Shown one piece after another: positions 61,924-64,000 of a stretch of 64,000 bases of DNA; position 1 is the first letter of the stretch; each line of letters opens with the position of its first letter. The position numbers and the translations under genes are program-made. The DNA is from Stenotrophomonas nematodicola (GTDB taxonomy: Bacteria > Pseudomonadota > Gammaproteobacteria > Xanthomonadales > Xanthomonadaceae), in the NCBI RefSeq assembly GCF_009467805.1, contig NZ_WIAY01000001.1, positions 996,982 through 1,060,981 of the forward strand, written 5' to 3'. The notes beneath the pieces were generated by a model. It was not told the DNA's origin. It worked only from the letters and a program-made list of their open reading frames with translations, and ran no database searches.

Positions 61924-63554
61924 AGAACGGATTCCGCCAATCAATGGCGTGGCTGCACACCTGGACCGGCCTGCTGGTCGGGTGGCTGCTGCTGCTGATC
62001 TTCATGGCCGGCACGGCCAGCTACTACCGCGAGGAAATCAGCCGCTGGATGCGCCCGGAGCTGCCGCGCAGCACGGTCGACGCCGATGTGGCGGCCGAGC
62101 GCGCGATCATCTTCCTGCAGCACAAGGCGCCCCAGGCCGAAAGCTGGAACGTGAGCCTGCCCGACCCGCGCAACCCCGCGATGCGGATGTTCTGGCGCAA
62201 TCCCGAATCGATGGTCAAGCCGCCGGCGGAGGGCGAGAAGCGCCGCCGCCGCGGCGGCGGGCGTTTCGGCGACGCCACGGTGGACCCCAACAGTGGTCAG
62301 GAAGTGGCCGCGCGCGAGACCCGCGGGGGCGACTTTTTCTACCGCCTGCACTTTGACCTGCACTACATCCCGGTGCTGTGGGCGCGCTACCTCGTGGGCT
62401 TCTGCGCGATGTTCATGCTGGTGGCGATCATCACCGGGGTGATCACCCACAAGAAGATCTTCAAGGACTTCTTTACGTTCCGGAAGGACAAGGGCCTGCG
62501 TTCGTGGCTGGACTTCCACAACGTCAGCGCGGTGATGGCCCTGCCCTACCACGCGATGATCACCTACACGGGCATCGTGACACTGATGTTCATGTACCTG
62601 CCGTGGGGCGTGAGCGTGGCCTACCCCAAGGATGAGGACGCGTTCTTCAGCGAGGCGTTCGCGCGCCTGGCCGACATTGATACGCCGTCCGAGGGACGTG
62701 CTGTGGCACTGCCGATACAGCAGCTGCTGGACAGCGCGCGCGCCGAATGGAAGGGCGCCGACGTGGGCGGCTTCACCCTGTACCACCCGGGCGCGGCCAA
62801 CGCGGTGATCGACATCCAGCAGCGCGACGGCAAGCGCCTTTCGGTGGATACGCCGTCGCTGCGCTACAACGCGGTGACCGGTGCGCTGCTCGAGGCCAGT
62901 CCGGCCGCCGGTGGCGCCACCCAGACCCGTGGCGTAATGTACGGCCTGCACCTGGCGCGTTTTGCCGACTGGGGCCTGCGCGCCCTGTTCTTCCTGTCCG
63001 GGCTGGTTGGCTGCCTGATGGTCGCCAGCGGCGTGGTGCTGTGGGCGGTCAAGGAACGGCCCAAGCATGCCAAGTCGGGGAAGATCGGCTTTGGTCTGCG
63101 CCTGGTGGATGCGCTCAATATCGGCGCGGTGGCCGGCCTGCCGATCGCTTTCGCGGCGTACTTCTGGGGCAACCGGCTGCTGCCGCTGCAGATGGCCGAA
63201 CGGTCGACGGCCGAAGCCGACGTGTTCTTCTACGCGTGGGGCGCGGCGCTGCTGGCCGCGTTCATCTGGCCCAAGCGGATGATGTGGGCCTGGCAGCTGT
63301 ACCTGGGCGCGGCGTTGTTCGCGCTGATCCCGGTGGTGAACGCGCTGACCACCCACGCGCACCTGGGCGTGACCCTGCGCAGCGGCGACTGGGTGCTGGC
63401 CGGGTTCGACCTCACCATGCTCGCCTTCGGCGCGATGCTCGCCTACTGCGGCCTGCGCATGCAGCGCTGGCAGCCGGCGCTGAGCGCGGCCGGAAAGAAG
63501 CGGCAGGCGGCGGCAAAGGCGCAGCAGCATGCCGGCGCGGAGGTGGGCGCATGA
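61920..63554 (+). CDS. PepSY-associated membrane protein (iron uptake)
   Basis: 544 residues with about five to seven membrane helices. The N-terminal segment MAWLHTWTGLLVGWLLLLIF, FFYRLHFDLHYIPVLWARYLVGF and WLDFHNVSAVMALPYHAMITYTG are typical of PepSY_TM proteins (PiuB group), which are tied to siderophore iron reduction or release. The periplasmic loop carries an unusual basic-glycine run EKRRRRGGGRFG at about 102-113. The start overlaps the previous stop, and its stop overlaps the DUF3325 start, both as ATGA. Confidence 0.92.
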   Translation: MKNGFRQSMAWLHTWTGLLVGWLLLLIFMAGTASYYREEISRWMRPELPRSTVDADVAAERAIIFLQHKAPQAESWNVSLPDPRNPAMRMFWRNPESMVKPPAEGEKRRRRGGGRFGDATVDPNSGQEVAARETRGGDFFYRLHFDLHYIPVLWARYLVGFCAMFMLVAIITGVITHKKIFKDFFTFRKDKGLRSWLDFHNVSAVMALPYHAMITYTGIVTLMFMYLPWGVSVAYPKDEDAFFSEAFARLADIDTPSEGRAVALPIQQLLDSARAEWKGADVGGFTLYHPGAANAVIDIQQRDGKRLSVDTPSLRYNAVTGALLEASPAAGGATQTRGVMYGLHLARFADWGLRALFFLSGLVGCLMVASGVVLWAVKERPKHAKSGKIGFGLRLVDALNIGAVAGLPIAFAAYFWGNRLLPLQMAERSTAEADVFFYAWGAALLAAFIWPKRMMWAWQLYLGAALFALIPVVNALTTHAHLGVTLRSGDWVLAGFDLTMLAFGAMLAYCGLRMQRWQPALSAAGKKRQAAAKAQQHAGAEVGA

Positions 63555-63886
63555 TGCTGTTGGCGATCACCGTGAGCTTCTCGGCGTTCACTGCCCTGTC
63601 GCTGGCGATGGACAGGCACCAGGCGGACCTGCACGGCAAGGCCGCCGCTACGCCGACCCGCAGGCGCGCATGGCGCTGGCTGGGTTGGGCGTTGCTGGCG
63701 CTGTCGTTCGGCCTGTGTGTGGTGGACCACGGCTGGGCCGCCGGCCCGGTGCTGTGGCTCGGGGCGCTGACGATCAGCGGCATTCTGATCGCGTTCGGGC
63801 TGTACCCCTTCCGCCCCCGCTGGATCGCGCCGCTGGCGTGGGCGTTGCCGGCGGTCGGGCTGGCGGTGACGCTGTTCGCGCGCTGA
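63551..63886 (+). CDS. DUF3325 membrane protein
   Basis: 111 residues with three hydrophobic segments (MLLAITVSFSAFTALSLAM; WLGWALLALSFGLCVV; VLWLGALTISGILIAFGLYPF) and the DRHQADLHG motif after the first, as in DUF3325 proteins that follow PepSY genes. Third gene of the DUF3649-PepSY-DUF3325 operon, coupled by ATGA. Role in iron uptake is inferred from the operon. Confidence 0.85.
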   Translation: MMLLAITVSFSAFTALSLAMDRHQADLHGKAAATPTRRRAWRWLGWALLALSFGLCVVDHGWAAGPVLWLGALTISGILIAFGLYPFRPRWIAPLAWALPAVGLAVTLFAR

Positions 63887-63887
63887 C

Positions 63888-64000
63888 GTGCAGACCGGCG
63901 CGATGCAGCGCTGCCCCTGTCGCCAGTGGCGGCTCGAAGACCACCTCGGGCTCCCGCCGTACTGGCAGGCCGCAATCGGCGGGTATGAGCGCGGTCATCG
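63888..64000 (+). CDS. Possible start of a further gene, cut by the window edge
   Basis: An open frame runs from GTG 63888 or ATG 63903 to the edge without a stop, reading MQRCPCRQWRLEDHLGLPPY and then WQAAIGGYERGHR. It begins one base after the DUF3325 stop on the same strand. The WQAAIGGYER part is faintly like the N-terminal helix of ECF sigma factors, but this is too short to name. Confidence 0.3.
   Translation, partial: MQTGAMQRCPCRQWRLEDHLGLPPYWQAAIGGYERGH

Overview
The window is GC-rich, tightly packed bacterial chromosome that looks like a member of the Xanthomonadaceae, most likely Stenotrophomonas. The reasons are the petABC-sspAB order, the gene families typical of xanthomonads, and short palindromic elements ending in GTAG that resemble the SMAG repeats of S. 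maltophilia. The assignment is inferred from content only. I saw no rRNA, tRNA, CRISPR array, transposase or integrase.

Region 1 (1-11.9 kb) is housekeeping: the end of a superoxide dismutase, purEK, a Trm112-like protein and nadC, two small envelope proteins, sspB and sspA, the cytochrome bc1 operon petABC, a lytic transglycosylase and miaB. Region 2 (11.9-31.8 kb) lies between miaB and phoH, which are neighbours in many proteobacteria. It holds a drug-efflux-type ABC exporter (membrane fusion lipoprotein, ATPase, permease) and then an apparent type VI secretion island read on the minus strand. The island runs vgrG, phospholipase D effector 2, its putative immunity gene, a stretch with two immunity-gene relics, phospholipase D effector 1, its putative immunity gene, and a tandem duplicate of that immunity gene. 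Each effector overlaps its immunity gene by ATGA. A good sigma-54 type promoter lies upstream of vgrG. No other type VI genes are present, so the secretion machine must be encoded elsewhere. The order vgrG - pld - immunity resembles the vgrG4b-pldA-tli5a locus of Pseudomonas aeruginosa.

Region 3 (31.8-38.5 kb) continues the ancestral block: phoH, ybeY, corC and corA, with several small exported or membrane proteins and a DUF4105 protein in the place where lnt follows corC in E. coli.

Region 4 (38.6-57.0 kb) is a polyamine locus. A minus-strand chain puuD-puuA-potFGHI-sad encodes gamma-glutamylation of putrescine, an ABC importer and a succinate-semialdehyde dehydrogenase. A divergent puuB-like oxidase, a puuC-like dehydrogenase and an omega-aminotransferase complete the route from putrescine through gamma-glutamyl intermediates and GABA to succinate. 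Signalling genes sit inside it: a MASE1 membrane protein with a degenerate kinase-like tail, preceded by a relic of its own 5' end, a receiver-receiver-GGDEF diguanylate cyclase and a bacteriohemerythrin.

Region 5 (57.0-64.0 kb) carries a solitary ParB-like protein, a DUF445 membrane protein, a small DUF4124 protein, a class V aminotransferase-fold enzyme, and an iron-related DUF3649-PepSY-DUF3325 operon with a Fur box upstream. The last 113 bases may start a further gene cut by the window edge.
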